NCBI GenBank assembly: GCA_024278415.1
Contig: JAJRTI010000059.1
Coordinates: 1-15,056 of the forward strand
Direction of reading: 5' to 3'
DNA: 15,056 nucleotides
Source of the DNA: Planctomycetota bacterium
Lineage (GTDB): Bacteria; Planctomycetota; Brocadiia; JAJRTI01
In this document: piece after piece, positions 7,520 to 14,429 of the stretch
Layout: each line of letters starts with the position of its first letter
How positions within the stretch are numbered: position 1 is the stretch's first letter
Program-made: the position numbers and the translations under genes
Notes under the pieces: model-generated
The model's input: only the letters and a program-made list of their open reading frames with translations
What the model was told of the DNA's origin: nothing
Databases searched by the model: none

Positions 7520-8286
7520 AGCAACAAGCCGGTCATGAGGTAGTTGAAGATGAAGATGGTGAGGAACGCGTGCACGACCGACGCGGTGGTGGCGCGGCCC
7601 ACGCCGGCCGGGCCGCCGCTCGTGGCGAAGCCTTCGCGGCAACCGATGACGGCGACCACGGCGCCGAACACCGCGGCCTTGAGCAGGCTCTTGAGGATCT
7701 CGTCGAACGTCAGCCAGAAGTCGGCCATGTCGAAGAAGGTCGAGTACGGCACGTCGAAGTAAGCCTGCGAGATGGCCGCGCCGCCGAGTGTGCCGACGAG
7801 GTCCATGTAGATCACGAGGAGGGGCGACATGGTGATGCAGGCGATGAGCCGCGGCATGCCGAGGTAGCGCACCGGGTTGATGCCCAGCGTACGGAGCGCG
7901 TCGATCTCCTCCGACACGGTCATGGTGCCCAGCTCCGCGGCAAAGCCCGCGCCCACGCGGCCCGCAAGCAACACGGCCAGGAACACCGGGCCCATCTCCC
8001 GCACCATGGCCAAGGGCACGAGCGCGCCTAGGCTGTCGGCCAAGCCGAAGCGCATGAGCGTATCGCCCGACTGGAGCGAAAGCACCATGCCGATGAAGAG
8101 CGCGGCGAGCGACGCGATGGGCAGCGTGTCCGCGCCGACCCGCGCCATCTGCCCCATGACGTTCGGCACGTTGTAGTGCAGCTCCCGCGTCCAGTACAGG
8201 CACTGGCCGAGGAGCTTCACGTTCTCGCCGACAATTTGGCAGAGCGCCAAGATCGCGCGGCCGGACTTGTCAATCGCCTTGAGCAT
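7516..8286 (-). CDS. mlaE: MlaE-family ABC transporter permease
   Basis: A 256-residue inner-membrane permease, first gene of the Mla/MCE cassette. It shows the hallmark MlaE core: LFIGMVLSLQ (about 63-72), REMGPVFLAVLLAGRVGAGFAAELGTM and VSEEIDALRTLGINPVRYLGMPR (about 95-145), then hydrophobic segments to the C-terminus ending FNYLMTGLLL. In the family, two permeases sit beneath the MCE ring and pass lipid to or from it. Length is standard. The ATG at 8286 is the first in frame; no good Shine-Dalgarno site precedes it and no clear promoter is seen, which leaves the exact start somewhat open. The leader contains two small hairpins (8292-8305, TGCGG/CCGCA; 8323-8341, AGTGCGC/GCGCACT with a 5-base loop) of unknown role. 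The 4-base overlap with mlaF indicates one transcript. Confidence 0.93.
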   Translation of the reverse strand: MLKAIDKSGRAILALCQIVGENVKLLGQCLYWTRELHYNVPNVMGQMARVGADTLPIASLAALFIGMVLSLQSGDTLMRFGLADSLGALVPLAMVREMGPVFLAVLLAGRVGAGFAAELGTMTVSEEIDALRTLGINPVRYLGMPRLIACITMSPLLVIYMDLVGTLGGAAISQAYFDVPYSTFFDMADFWLTFDEILKSLLKAAVFGAVVAVIGCREGFATSGGPAGVGRATTASVVHAFLTIFIFNYLMTGLLL

Positions 8287-8362
8287 TTAAGTGCGGCGTT
8301 CCGCAGATTTGTGTAGGGATTGAGTGCGCTCACCGCGCACTTGCAGACCCCGGCGGGAAAAG

Positions 8363-8434
8363 AGGAAGAATGGAATGTTGGAATGCTGCCGCGCGGCCGA
8401 GCGCATTCCATCATTCCATCATTCCATTCTTCCT
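8363..8434. repeat. Imperfect palindrome built from GGAATG/CATTCC repeats
   Basis: The left arm (8363-8386) reads AGGAAGAATGGAATG then TTGGAATGC. The right arm (8403-8434) is its reverse complement with one extra 8-base unit: GCATTCCATCATTCC continuing to ATTCCATTCTTCCT. The core between them is GC-rich (8387-8402). It sits in the 221-base gap between mlaE and the Trp-Pro repeat gene, where no gene is seen. A 15-base stretch, ATTCCATCATTCCAT (8405-8419), recurs exactly at 14489-14503 in the second copy of this element. No coding potential and no transposase are attached. Confidence 0.75.
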
Positions 8435-8507
8435 GCCCTTGCGCATGGACGTGCGTGCGACAGCCGGATGGGTCCGCAGAGCGACACGGAGTCAAGGAAT
8501 GGCGCAC

Positions 8508-10013
8508 CTACGGTCCGGAAATACGCACCATGGGCAAGTAGAGGAGCTTCAGGTAGCGGCCCTTCTCATTGCGCCGCAGTTCGAACAGGCCTTGGAGCAG
8601 GGCGAAGCGCGACGCGCCTTTGCCGCGGCCGAAGGCCACGAGTGGCCAGATCTGCGTGAAGTAGCCGTCGCGCGTGTGCCGATGGCGGAACACTCTCCAG
8701 AGGAAATGCGTCAGCGTGTCGCCGTTGGCCTCGCGGCGGTATTCCGCGATGAAGAGCAGGAACGGGCCGTAGGTCCGCTCCACGTTTGCCACGTCGCGGT
8801 ACGGCCACAACGAGAACAAGCTGACATGCAGCGCGTACTGCCGCGGGTTCGACTCCTGCCACGTCCGCTGCCAACGGAACAGCGGCCAGATCTGCGTGTA
8901 TGTGGCCACCTTGCCGGCCCCGACCCATCGCTCGCGCACGCGATGGTAGATGGGCACCAGCCAGGTGCTCTGCTTCATGTAGTCCTCGCCCGACAGTTTA
9001 TCGGACCAGTAAAACGGATACAGTATCACAAGCTGGCTCGTGCCGCGGCGCCGGTTGACGCGCCAGCGGTAGAGGGGCAGCCACTTGTCCACGTCCTCGT
9101 TTTCGCCGCGGCGCTTCCCAATGAGCGGCCAGAAGTAGCTCCACGTGTCGCTCTTGTCGCGGTAGTTGGCGGTGTGCCACACGAACGGCCACAGCCAGGT
9201 CTTCGAGTCCGCGTGCGGCGACCGCTCCCAGCCGTAGAAGGGCCAGTACATGCGCGCTCGATACGATCCGGCGTCGCGGAGGCGCGCGTCGACCGCGATG
9301 TAGAAAGGCCAGAGCACGAACCGCTTGTCGTATGCGCCTTCCTTGTGGCGCCGGCCGTAGAGGGGCCACACGCGCCATCCCGATCCGCCGGGCAGACGCG
9401 AGAAGGAGATGATGGGCCAGGGCGTGTTCCACGTCGTGCGTGTGCCGCCTTCCTCCTCGTCGTCCATACGCGTATAGATCGGCCACAGGACGAAGTGGAT
9501 GCGGTCGTGGCCGAAGCGGCGCTGGAAGCGGCCGTAGAGGGGCCAGAAGGCGAACGTGCCGCCAAACTCGCGCGACGTCTCTTTGAAGATCAGCGGGAAG
9601 ATCGTGAGCGACAGCGGCTTGCTGGCGGTCGGGCCGCGGTCCCGGGTGAACGACGAGAGCAGGAGGAAGGTGGCGTCGGTGCGCGGGCCCTCGCGCATGG
9701 ATCGGAACACGAGCGGCCACAGCACGCTGGCCCAATGGCGATCGTGCTCCGAGTGGGTGCGCGACCGCCACAGCGGCCGCAAGACCGTGTCGCGCTGGTG
9801 CGCGTCGCGCGTGCGCTCGAAGATGGGCCACAGCACTTCGGTCGTGCCGGTGCGGCCGCTCTCGTAGTAACACAGCGGCCACAGGTCGAGTGTGGGGTCC
9901 AGTTCGCTGGCATAGCCCCAGCCGGCGGCCGCGAGGATGAGAGCGCCCCACCCGGGCGCTGCGCGGAACGCGCGCGCGCCAACACGGTGGCATGTCCATC
10001 TGTGTCGCGACAT
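8508..10013 (-). CDS. Exported Trp-Pro (WP) repeat protein, unknown function
   Basis: A 501-residue protein that I cannot assign to a family. Residues 1-36 look like a signal peptide: basic start, hydrophobic GALILAAAGWG, possible cleavage after YAS36. The rest is a long series of short repeats centred on a hydrophobic-Trp-Pro-hydrophobic core (LWPL, FWPLY, LWPIY, YWPFY, IWPLF). The central prolines fall at residues 46, 63, 80, 100, 140, 158, 178, 200, 217, 236, 258, 276, 296, 313, 333, 354, 377, 404 and 457, a spacing of mostly 17-23. Between cores lie polar, charged turns. This pattern suggests repeated beta hairpins, as in a beta-propeller, beta-solenoid or membrane barrel; which one cannot be decided here. 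The ATG at 10013 directly follows the TAG of argB (TAGATG), so it is probably translated by reinitiation in the argB operon. A GTG ten codons later is an alternative start that keeps the signal. Confidence 0.75.
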   Translation of the reverse strand: MSRHRWTCHRVGARAFRAAPGWGALILAAAGWGYASELDPTLDLWPLCYYESGRTGTTEVLWPIFERTRDAHQRDTVLRPLWRSRTHSEHDRHWASVLWPLVFRSMREGPRTDATFLLLSSFTRDRGPTASKPLSLTIFPLIFKETSREFGGTFAFWPLYGRFQRRFGHDRIHFVLWPIYTRMDDEEEGGTRTTWNTPWPIISFSRLPGGSGWRVWPLYGRRHKEGAYDKRFVLWPFYIAVDARLRDAGSYRARMYWPFYGWERSPHADSKTWLWPFVWHTANYRDKSDTWSYFWPLIGKRRGENEDVDKWLPLYRWRVNRRRGTSQLVILYPFYWSDKLSGEDYMKQSTWLVPIYHRVRERWVGAGKVATYTQIWPLFRWQRTWQESNPRQYALHVSLFSLWPYRDVANVERTYGPFLLFIAEYRREANGDTLTHFLWRVFRHRHTRDGYFTQIWPLVAFGRGKGASRFALLQGLFELRRNEKGRYLKLLYLPMVRISGP

Positions 10014-10691
10014 CTACTTCACGACCTGAGTACCGATACCTTCATCCGTGAAGATCTCCAGCAGCAGCGCATGCCGAATGCGGCCATCGACCATGTGCGT
10101 CTTCTGCACGCCCGCTTCGAGCGCCTCCAGCGCGGACCGCGCCTTGGGCAGCATGCCGCCGCTGATCGTGCCATCGGCGATCATGCGCTGAATCTGCGCC
10201 TCCGTCACCGTCGACAGGAAACTCTCGGGAGCCTCGGGGTCCGTCAGAATGCCGTGCGTGTTCGATAGAAACACGAGCTTCTCCGCGTGCAGCGCCATGG
10301 CCAGGCGGCACGCGATCGTGTCGGCCTGCACGTTGTAGCGATCCACGCCAGGGTCCAACGACGACGCGATGGGCGGCACCACAGGGATGGTGTTCTGTGC
10401 GAAGAGCCGATGGAACACCTCCAGGTCGACGTGCGCCACCGTGCCCACGAGCCCCGCGTCGACAAGCTTGCATTCGCCGTTCTCGTCTTTGACTTCGAGC
10501 AGGTGCTTGCGCGCCTTGATCGGGCTGCCTTCGTCCCACACACAGTGGGCCCGGCCGCCGAAGGCTTCGATGATCTTCACGAGCTTCGCGCTAATACCCT
10601 CCACGAGCACGTCGAACGCGATGTCGAGCGTCTCCTGGTCGGTGACGCGATGGCCCTCGACGAACTTGGGCTCTTTGCCGCGCTTGGCCAT
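10014..10691 (-). CDS. argB: Acetylglutamate kinase, C-terminal portion (argB interrupted)
   Basis: 225 residues equal to residues 72-296 of a normal ArgB, which phosphorylates N-acetylglutamate in the second step of arginine synthesis. It begins MAKRGKEPKFVEGHRVTDQETL, the region that in intact ArgB follows HGGGPxI. Other family landmarks are YNVQADTIA (substrate and fold core), AEKLVFLSNTHGIL, GTISGGMLPKA (the nucleotide-binding ISGGM segment) and DGRIRHALLLEIFTDEGIGT at the end. The LSGKDG motif of classical ArgB is replaced by CVWDEGSPIKARK, a variant I associate with planctomycete-like ArgB. The ATG comes directly after the TAA that ends the N-terminal part and no ribosome site is evident, so synthesis would rely on reinitiation. 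Alone, this portion lacks the N-terminal ATP-site KFGG and the HGGGP loop. Followed without gap by the Trp-Pro repeat gene. Confidence 0.85.
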   Translation of the reverse strand: MAKRGKEPKFVEGHRVTDQETLDIAFDVLVEGISAKLVKIIEAFGGRAHCVWDEGSPIKARKHLLEVKDENGECKLVDAGLVGTVAHVDLEVFHRLFAQNTIPVVPPIASSLDPGVDRYNVQADTIACRLAMALHAEKLVFLSNTHGILTDPEAPESFLSTVTEAQIQRMIADGTISGGMLPKARSALEALEAGVQKTHMVDGRIRHALLLEIFTDEGIGTQVVK

Positions 10692-10904
10692 TTAGGCGGT
10701 GATGAACGGCCCGCCGCCGTGCACGAGCACCGGGCGCATGCCCACCTGCTCCATGAGCACCACATCTTGAAGAACTTGGCGCAGGATATCGTCGTTCTCC
10801 ATCGCGGCGCCGCCAAACTTGAGCACGACGGCCTTGTCGCGAAACCCTTGGATATAGGGCAGCGCCTCGATGAGCGCATCGGCTTTGTCCTGGGCTTCTT
10901 TCAC
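10692..10904 (-). CDS. argB: Acetylglutamate kinase, N-terminal portion (argB interrupted)
   Basis: 70 residues matching the N-terminus of ArgB: an initial helix, then [11 protein letters not shown] (the KxGG phosphate-binding strand, here K29-G32), a helix, and [13 protein letters not shown], the glycine loop that binds acetylglutamate and ATP. The frame then stops at TAA (10694-10692) and continues in the same frame with ATG and the rest of ArgB. Joined through the stop the product is 296 residues, the normal ArgB length. In homologues the stop position would hold a residue such as Glu or Ala (GGGPxIxxxM), so one base change such as GAA to TAA would explain it. The start is GTG at 10904 with GGGGA 7 bases upstream; it lies about 75 bases downstream of a strong promoter. 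It may be a real nonsense mutation, a split gene with complementing fragments, or a sequencing/assembly error. Confidence 0.82.
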   Translation of the reverse strand: MKEAQDKADALIEALPYIQGFRDKAVVLKFGGAAMENDDILRQVLQDVVLMEQVGMRPVLVHGGGPFITA

Positions 10905-10983
10905 AGAGGAATCCCCATCTCAAACGCGAAGACGGCCAGCACAAGCCAAACCATGGCTCACGCCGGCGGCACAGAATGTGCCC

Positions 10984-11011
10984 ATTATATGGCGGTGTGT
11001 GGCAAAGTCAA
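10984..11011 (-). promoter_or_regulatory. Near-consensus sigma70-type promoter of argB
   Basis: Read on the - strand, TTGACT (11011-11006) is a five-of-six -35 box and TATAAT (10989-10984) a perfect -10 box, with 16 bases between. Transcription would start near 10977, giving a leader of about 70 bases before the argB GTG at 10904. It would serve argB and the adjoining Trp-Pro repeat gene. No ARG-box-like operator was recognised around it. Confidence 0.72.
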
Positions 11012-11026
11012 CGAACGCCGAGCGCG

Positions 11027-11050
11027 GTAGCCGCACTCGCCATAGTGCGG
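11027..11050 (+). repeat. Solitary REP-like palindrome
   Basis: GTAG (11027-11030) is followed by CCGCACT (11031-11037), CGCCAT (11038-11043) and AGTGCGG (11044-11050), a 7-bp stem. Head, stem base (CCGC...GCGG) and GCCA within the loop are the same as in the pair at 5174-5242, so this is a third member of that family with a different inner stem. It lies 15 bases upstream of the argB -35 box, and no inverted partner was found nearby. Confidence 0.6.
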
Positions 11051-11290
11051 GGGAGCTGCATCCGCTAGTAGAGATTCGGCTCTTCGCTGTTTCGTGTGGG
11101 TAGCGTTCCGGATTGGTCAAGGAAGGAAGGGGCCAGGGAACACGGCCGTTGCGCCCGAAGGGCCAGCCCCTCCCATTCGACGCGCGCAGGCTGTTGCGCA
11201 TACCCACGCGGCCGCCTCTGTCTCGCAGCGCAGTCTGCGAAAAAGCATCGTGCCTTCGCGGCCAGCAATCGCGAGGAAAGACAAGAAGTT

Positions 11291-11363
11291 GGCGCGGAAT
11301 GCTTGCGCATTCCGATGCTTGCCAGCCGTACCGTGAAGACGGAAGGCGAAGGCCTTCCGCTCC
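11291..11363. repeat. Facing pair of 8-bp-stem hairpins, BIME-like
   Basis: On the + strand GGCG (11291-11294) precedes CGGAATGC (11295-11302), loop TTGC, GCATTCCG (11307-11314). On the - strand GGAG (11363-11360) precedes CGGAAGGC (11359-11352), loop CTTC, GCCTTCCG (11347-11340). Both stems are perfect over 8 bp with 4-base loops. The total length (73 bp) and outward heads are the same as the pair at 5174-5242, but stem sequence differs, so this may be a second REP-like family. It lies just past the stop of the membrane-TPR gene and could act as a transcript end or stabiliser; no T tract is present. Confidence 0.55.
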
Positions 11364-11385
11364 AGCACGCGACCCAACGCCGCGG

Positions 11386-12795
11386 CTACAGGGCCCGCGA
11401 CTCCATCTCCTTCAGCAGTTCCCTGGCCATAGGCGCCGCGCGAGAGGGGGGATGTTGCTCGAGCACGCGCCGGAGCTGCGACCGGGCCTCGCCGCTTCGG
11501 CCGAGGCGATAGAGCGCCTGCGCGTAGCGGCAGCGCGTACCGCCGTGCCGAGGGTTGAGCGCGAGCGAGCGCTCGTACTGCCGCGCGGCTTGTGCGTCGC
11601 GGCCCTCGCGCAGCAACGCGTCCCCCAAATTGTAGCGCGCCTTGAAGTTTTCGGGCACGTGGGCCACCGCGTTGTGGTAGAGGGTCCAGTCCGACCGCCA
11701 GTCGAACACGCGATGGGTCACGCGGCTTGCGCACACCACGAGCAGCGCCAGCACCCACACACGCTGGCGCCGGCCGCGCAGCAGCAGCAGGGGCACCGCG
11801 CACCCGGCCGCGAGCGGCAGGTAGAGCCGTTGTTCCGCCACGAGCCGGCCAAAGGAAGGGCTGAAGGGCAGCACGTTGCTCACCGGCGCGAGCAGAAGCA
11901 GGAAGCCCGCGGCCAGAATCGCCCCCGGCCGGCCGCGGCGCAGGCCGCAGACCGCGAGCAACGCCAGCATCGCGAGCCCAGCCGCGGCCGGCCCCCGAGC
12001 CATGAGCGCGTGCTCCAAGTTCAACGACACGGGCAGCGCGGCCATGCCGCCGTACGTGCCGAGTGTGCGGGCCACGAGCGCGGGCGCGGCGCCGGCGATC
12101 TCGCCGACCGGGAGCCCGGCGCCGGTGGCGCGGGCACGCAAAGCGATGAAGACCAGCAACACGGCCCACAACGGCCACGTACGCAGCAAGGGCTTGCGTT
12201 GCCGATACAGCACCATGCACAGCCACGCCCACAGAGCGCAGGCCGCGGCCTGTTCGTGCGACAGCAGCGCCACGGCGAACGCCGCGCTCGCGAGGAGCCA
12301 TCGCCCTCGGCGCAGGCCGGCCAGCATGGCCAAGAGCATGCACGCGCCCGCGGCGAGGATCGTGCGGTTCTTCACCCACGCGACGGCCTCCACGTTCGCC
12401 GCGTGCAGGCCAAATACCGCGGCCGCAAGGAATGCGGCGCCCTGGCCGATGCCCAGCTCCCTGAGCAGGGCGAACACGAGCAGCACCGCGGCCGCGTGGA
12501 GCGCGATGTTCGTCCAGTGGAAACCCCGCGGGTCCATGCCCCATGCCGCGTAGTCGATGGCCGCGAGGAGCGGCCGCATGGGCCGGTACGCCACGCGCGA
12601 CGTGGCGGCGTTCGCGCGCCAGAAGCCGGGCGAGAAGTAGCGCAACGCGGAGCGGAGGCTCCGCACGTTGGGATCCTCGACGATGCGCGCGTAGTCGTCC
12701 GCGACGAAGCCGCACACCTGCACGTTGGCGTAGGGCAAGACCGTGAGCGCGACGAGCAACAGGGCCAGACACCCGCTTTGCCGTGGCCGGGCCAT
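11386..12795 (-). CDS. TMTC-like membrane protein with C-terminal TPRs
   Basis: A 469-residue protein with about ten hydrophobic segments from residue 8 to about 370, then two to three TPR-like units (about 378-460: ARYNLGDALLREGRDAQAARQYERSLALNP and the next). The first external loop reads GFVADDYARIVEDPNV (29-44), with the paired aspartates D33/D34 in the place typical of GT-C glycosyltransferases and TMTC-type O-mannosyltransferases, and later YRPMRPLLAAIDY and HWTNIALH (70-100), also family-typical. A likely role is sugar transfer from a lipid carrier on the outer face of the inner membrane; substrate unknown. The ATG at 12795 overlaps the phosphoesterase stop by one base (TGATG) and has CGAGGA 6 bases upstream; the frame extends further upstream as a shadow of the previous gene. 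It is last in a three-gene overlapping operon. Its stop lies in TGTAGCCGC, which resembles the start of the REP-like repeats nearby. Confidence 0.82.
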   Translation of the reverse strand: MARPRQSGCLALLLVALTVLPYANVQVCGFVADDYARIVEDPNVRSLRSALRYFSPGFWRANAATSRVAYRPMRPLLAAIDYAAWGMDPRGFHWTNIALHAAAVLLVFALLRELGIGQGAAFLAAAVFGLHAANVEAVAWVKNRTILAAGACMLLAMLAGLRRGRWLLASAAFAVALLSHEQAAACALWAWLCMVLYRQRKPLLRTWPLWAVLLVFIALRARATGAGLPVGEIAGAAPALVARTLGTYGGMAALPVSLNLEHALMARGPAAAGLAMLALLAVCGLRRGRPGAILAAGFLLLLAPVSNVLPFSPSFGRLVAEQRLYLPLAAGCAVPLLLLRGRRQRVWVLALLVVCASRVTHRVFDWRSDWTLYHNAVAHVPENFKARYNLGDALLREGRDAQAARQYERSLALNPRHGGTRCRYAQALYRLGRSGEARSQLRRVLEQHPPSRAAPMARELLKEMESRAL

Positions 12796-13262
12796 CACGC
12801 GTCCTCGAGGATGACGATCTGTGCGGACACGCCGCCGGCCACGTGGAGCAGGGCCATGCTGCGCGGCAGGTTCATGCGCTTGCGCCCTGCGCTCCCAGGG
12901 TTGAGGAACAGCACGCCCGACACGCGCTGCGCGAGAGGCCGGTGCGAGTGGCCCGACACGACCACGTCGGGCATGCGATCGCGGCACCAGACGCGCAGCG
13001 CGTCCCACGGCGGCCGCTGATGGGTCATGACCACGTGCACGCCGGCGAGGCCGACGATCTCGATAGACCGCAGCGGAATCGTGAGCCTGTGCAGGTCGAC
13101 GTTGCCGACCACCGCGGTGGTCGGCGCGAGCGCCCTGAGTTCCTCCAGCACGTGGTCCGCGCCCACGTCGCCCGCGTGCAGAATGTGGTCGACACCCTTC
13201 AGCCGATCCACCACCTGAGGGTCGAGGTAGCCGTGCGTGTCCGAGATGACGCCGACCTTCAC
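12795..13262 (-). CDS. YfcE/MJ0936-like metallophosphoesterase
   Basis: A 155-residue cytosolic phosphodiesterase of the calcineurin-like fold, small YfcE/MJ0936 group. All metal ligands are visible: D8 and H10 in SDTHG, D32 in HAGD, N54 in VVGNVD, H81 in MTHQ, and H105/H107 in SGHSHRP. Length is within the usual 155-185 range for this group. Members hydrolyse simple phosphodiesters with Mn or similar metals; the natural substrate is rarely known. The GTG at 13262 is chosen because the conserved strand MKVGVISDTHG starts there and it overlaps the preceding gene's stop as GTGA; AGGAGG lies 11 bases upstream. An in-frame ATG at 13358 would add 32 non-homologous arginine-rich residues. Middle gene of an overlapping trio, so its product is likely made in fixed ratio with its neighbours. 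Confidence 0.92.
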   Translation of the reverse strand: MKVGVISDTHGYLDPQVVDRLKGVDHILHAGDVGADHVLEELRALAPTTAVVGNVDLHRLTIPLRSIEIVGLAGVHVVMTHQRPPWDALRVWCRDRMPDVVVSGHSHRPLAQRVSGVLFLNPGSAGRKRMNLPRSMALLHVAGGVSAQIVILEDA

Positions 13263-14392
13263 GGGCGCTTTCGCCTCCTCTCGATGATGCGGCTCGCGAC
13301 GATGGCATCGCGGAAGTGCTCGGCCATCAGGCGGCAACCGGCCGCGTTCATGTGGCACCCGTCGATGAAGTACTTGTCGCTCTTGGGCATGAGCTTGGCG
13401 TGGTCGACGAACAGCGTGCCCGCGTCTTCGTGGACCTGCTGGGCCATGGCGTTCATCGCGTCAAGAGCGGCGGCCACTCCGTACGGCGAGAGATTGTGGA
13501 ACCAAGGGAACGCGCGCAGCCGCTCCAGTTCTTCGCCCGTCATGCCGGGGTGGATCGTGTGCGCGAAGGTGGACAGGCAGACCTCGCTCCCGGCCGCACG
13601 CGCGAGCACAACCAGGCTGCGGAGGTTGCGTTCGTACACGCGCAGAATGCCTGCCGGCACGCGGTGCACGAGTTCGCGCGGCGGCTCAGGATAGTACCAG
13701 ACCATCATGCCACGCCGCGCGCGCAGGGTCAACTGGCCGATCCCGGTGCGCGTGAACCACGCCGGCCAGTCGGGGTCGAGCCGCAAGTCCGTCGCCACCG
13801 CTCGGCCCAGGTGGTACGCCTTGTAGAAGTTGCGGTAGTACGGCCAGAAGTCTGGATAGCTCATGGGCATCAGGTCGTTGATCGCCTGGTACACCACGAG
13901 CAAATCGGGCTTTAGCTCCACGAGGTTGAGTTGGAAGTTGATGAGCGTGTGCGCGGTCGAGTACGCGGAAAAGCCTGCGTTCAGCACCTCCACCTTCCGG
14001 TCGGGGTATTGCTTCTGGAGCATGCGCTCCAGTTGGGCCGGGTAGGTCTCGTCGTCGTTGACGTACTGGTTTTCGGTCGTGGACCCGCCGACGCAGATGA
14101 TGCGGAAGGTGTTGGCGCCCTTGCGCCGCGGCACGTCCCGGCCCCGCAGCCCAAGCGAGTTGGTGCTGTAGCGCCGCGTGCCGAAGCGGTCGGTGATGGC
14201 CGTGGAGCGGTTGGGCTTGAGGCTGTAGCCGAGGAAGGGGTGGAACTGCTGGAGCTGCGGGGCCTCCTGGGGCAGCCGCGCACAATACACCCGCGCCAGC
14301 ACTTCCGCGGCCGCCAGCCCCACAGCCAAGCCCGCGGCCACGGCCAGCAGCTTGGCCGTCGTCCGAATTCGCTTTCTCCGGGGTTGGCTCAT
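13259..14392 (-). CDS. Membrane-anchored SGNH/GDSL-like hydrolase
   Basis: A 377-residue protein with a basic N-terminus and one hydrophobic anchor (about 13-33), so the catalytic domain should be outside the cytoplasm. SGNH blocks are present: nucleophile S104 in CVGGSTTENQ (GGS in place of GDS), block II glycine G140 in LNAGFSAYS, block III N172 in YQAINDL, and block V D344 and H347 in IDGCHMNAAG. Such enzymes remove or transfer acyl groups from lipids or polysaccharides; GGSTT-type members are often found near polysaccharide genes. The ATG at 14392 is chosen because it places the anchor at the N-terminus; the frame extends upstream into the palindromic repeat. A GGAG lies 12 bases upstream, a little far. 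It leads the overlapping trio with the phosphoesterase and membrane-TPR genes, which fits a role in surface glycan or glycoprotein modification (inference). Confidence 0.88.
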   Translation of the reverse strand: MSQPRRKRIRTTAKLLAVAAGLAVGLAAAEVLARVYCARLPQEAPQLQQFHPFLGYSLKPNRSTAITDRFGTRRYSTNSLGLRGRDVPRRKGANTFRIICVGGSTTENQYVNDDETYPAQLERMLQKQYPDRKVEVLNAGFSAYSTAHTLINFQLNLVELKPDLLVVYQAINDLMPMSYPDFWPYYRNFYKAYHLGRAVATDLRLDPDWPAWFTRTGIGQLTLRARRGMMVWYYPEPPRELVHRVPAGILRVYERNLRSLVVLARAAGSEVCLSTFAHTIHPGMTGEELERLRAFPWFHNLSPYGVAAALDAMNAMAQQVHEDAGTLFVDHAKLMPKSDKYFIDGCHMNAAGCRLMAEHFRDAIVASRIIERRRKRP

Positions 14393-14429
14393 GGCCGGTG
14401 GAGGCTCCCGCGTCTGATTGGCTGCCCAC

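Larger units (their letters stand above)
10905..11385. other. 481-base gap between argB and the membrane-TPR gene
   Basis: This stretch carries no supportable gene. It holds the leader and promoter of argB (10905-11011, - strand), a solitary REP-like palindrome (11027-11050), about 240 bases with no recognised signal (11051-11290), and a pair of facing hairpins (11291-11363) just beyond the 3' end of the membrane-TPR gene. Small frames across it overlap these palindromes and have no ribosome sites. Confidence 0.55.

Noticed and set aside
8217..8507. 96-residue - strand frame upstream of mlaE
   Set aside because: It runs through the palindromic repeat and overlaps the mlaE start in another frame; no coding features.
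8370..10268. A 632-residue open frame on the + strand
   Set aside because: Antisense to the Trp-Pro repeat gene and argB. The - strand frame has a signal peptide, regular repeats and operon fit; the + frame has none.
11113..13020. A 635-residue open frame on the + strand
   Set aside because: It is antisense to the phosphoesterase and membrane-TPR genes, whose motifs are clear; the product is Arg/His/Gln-rich low-complexity sequence typical of GC-rich shadow frames.
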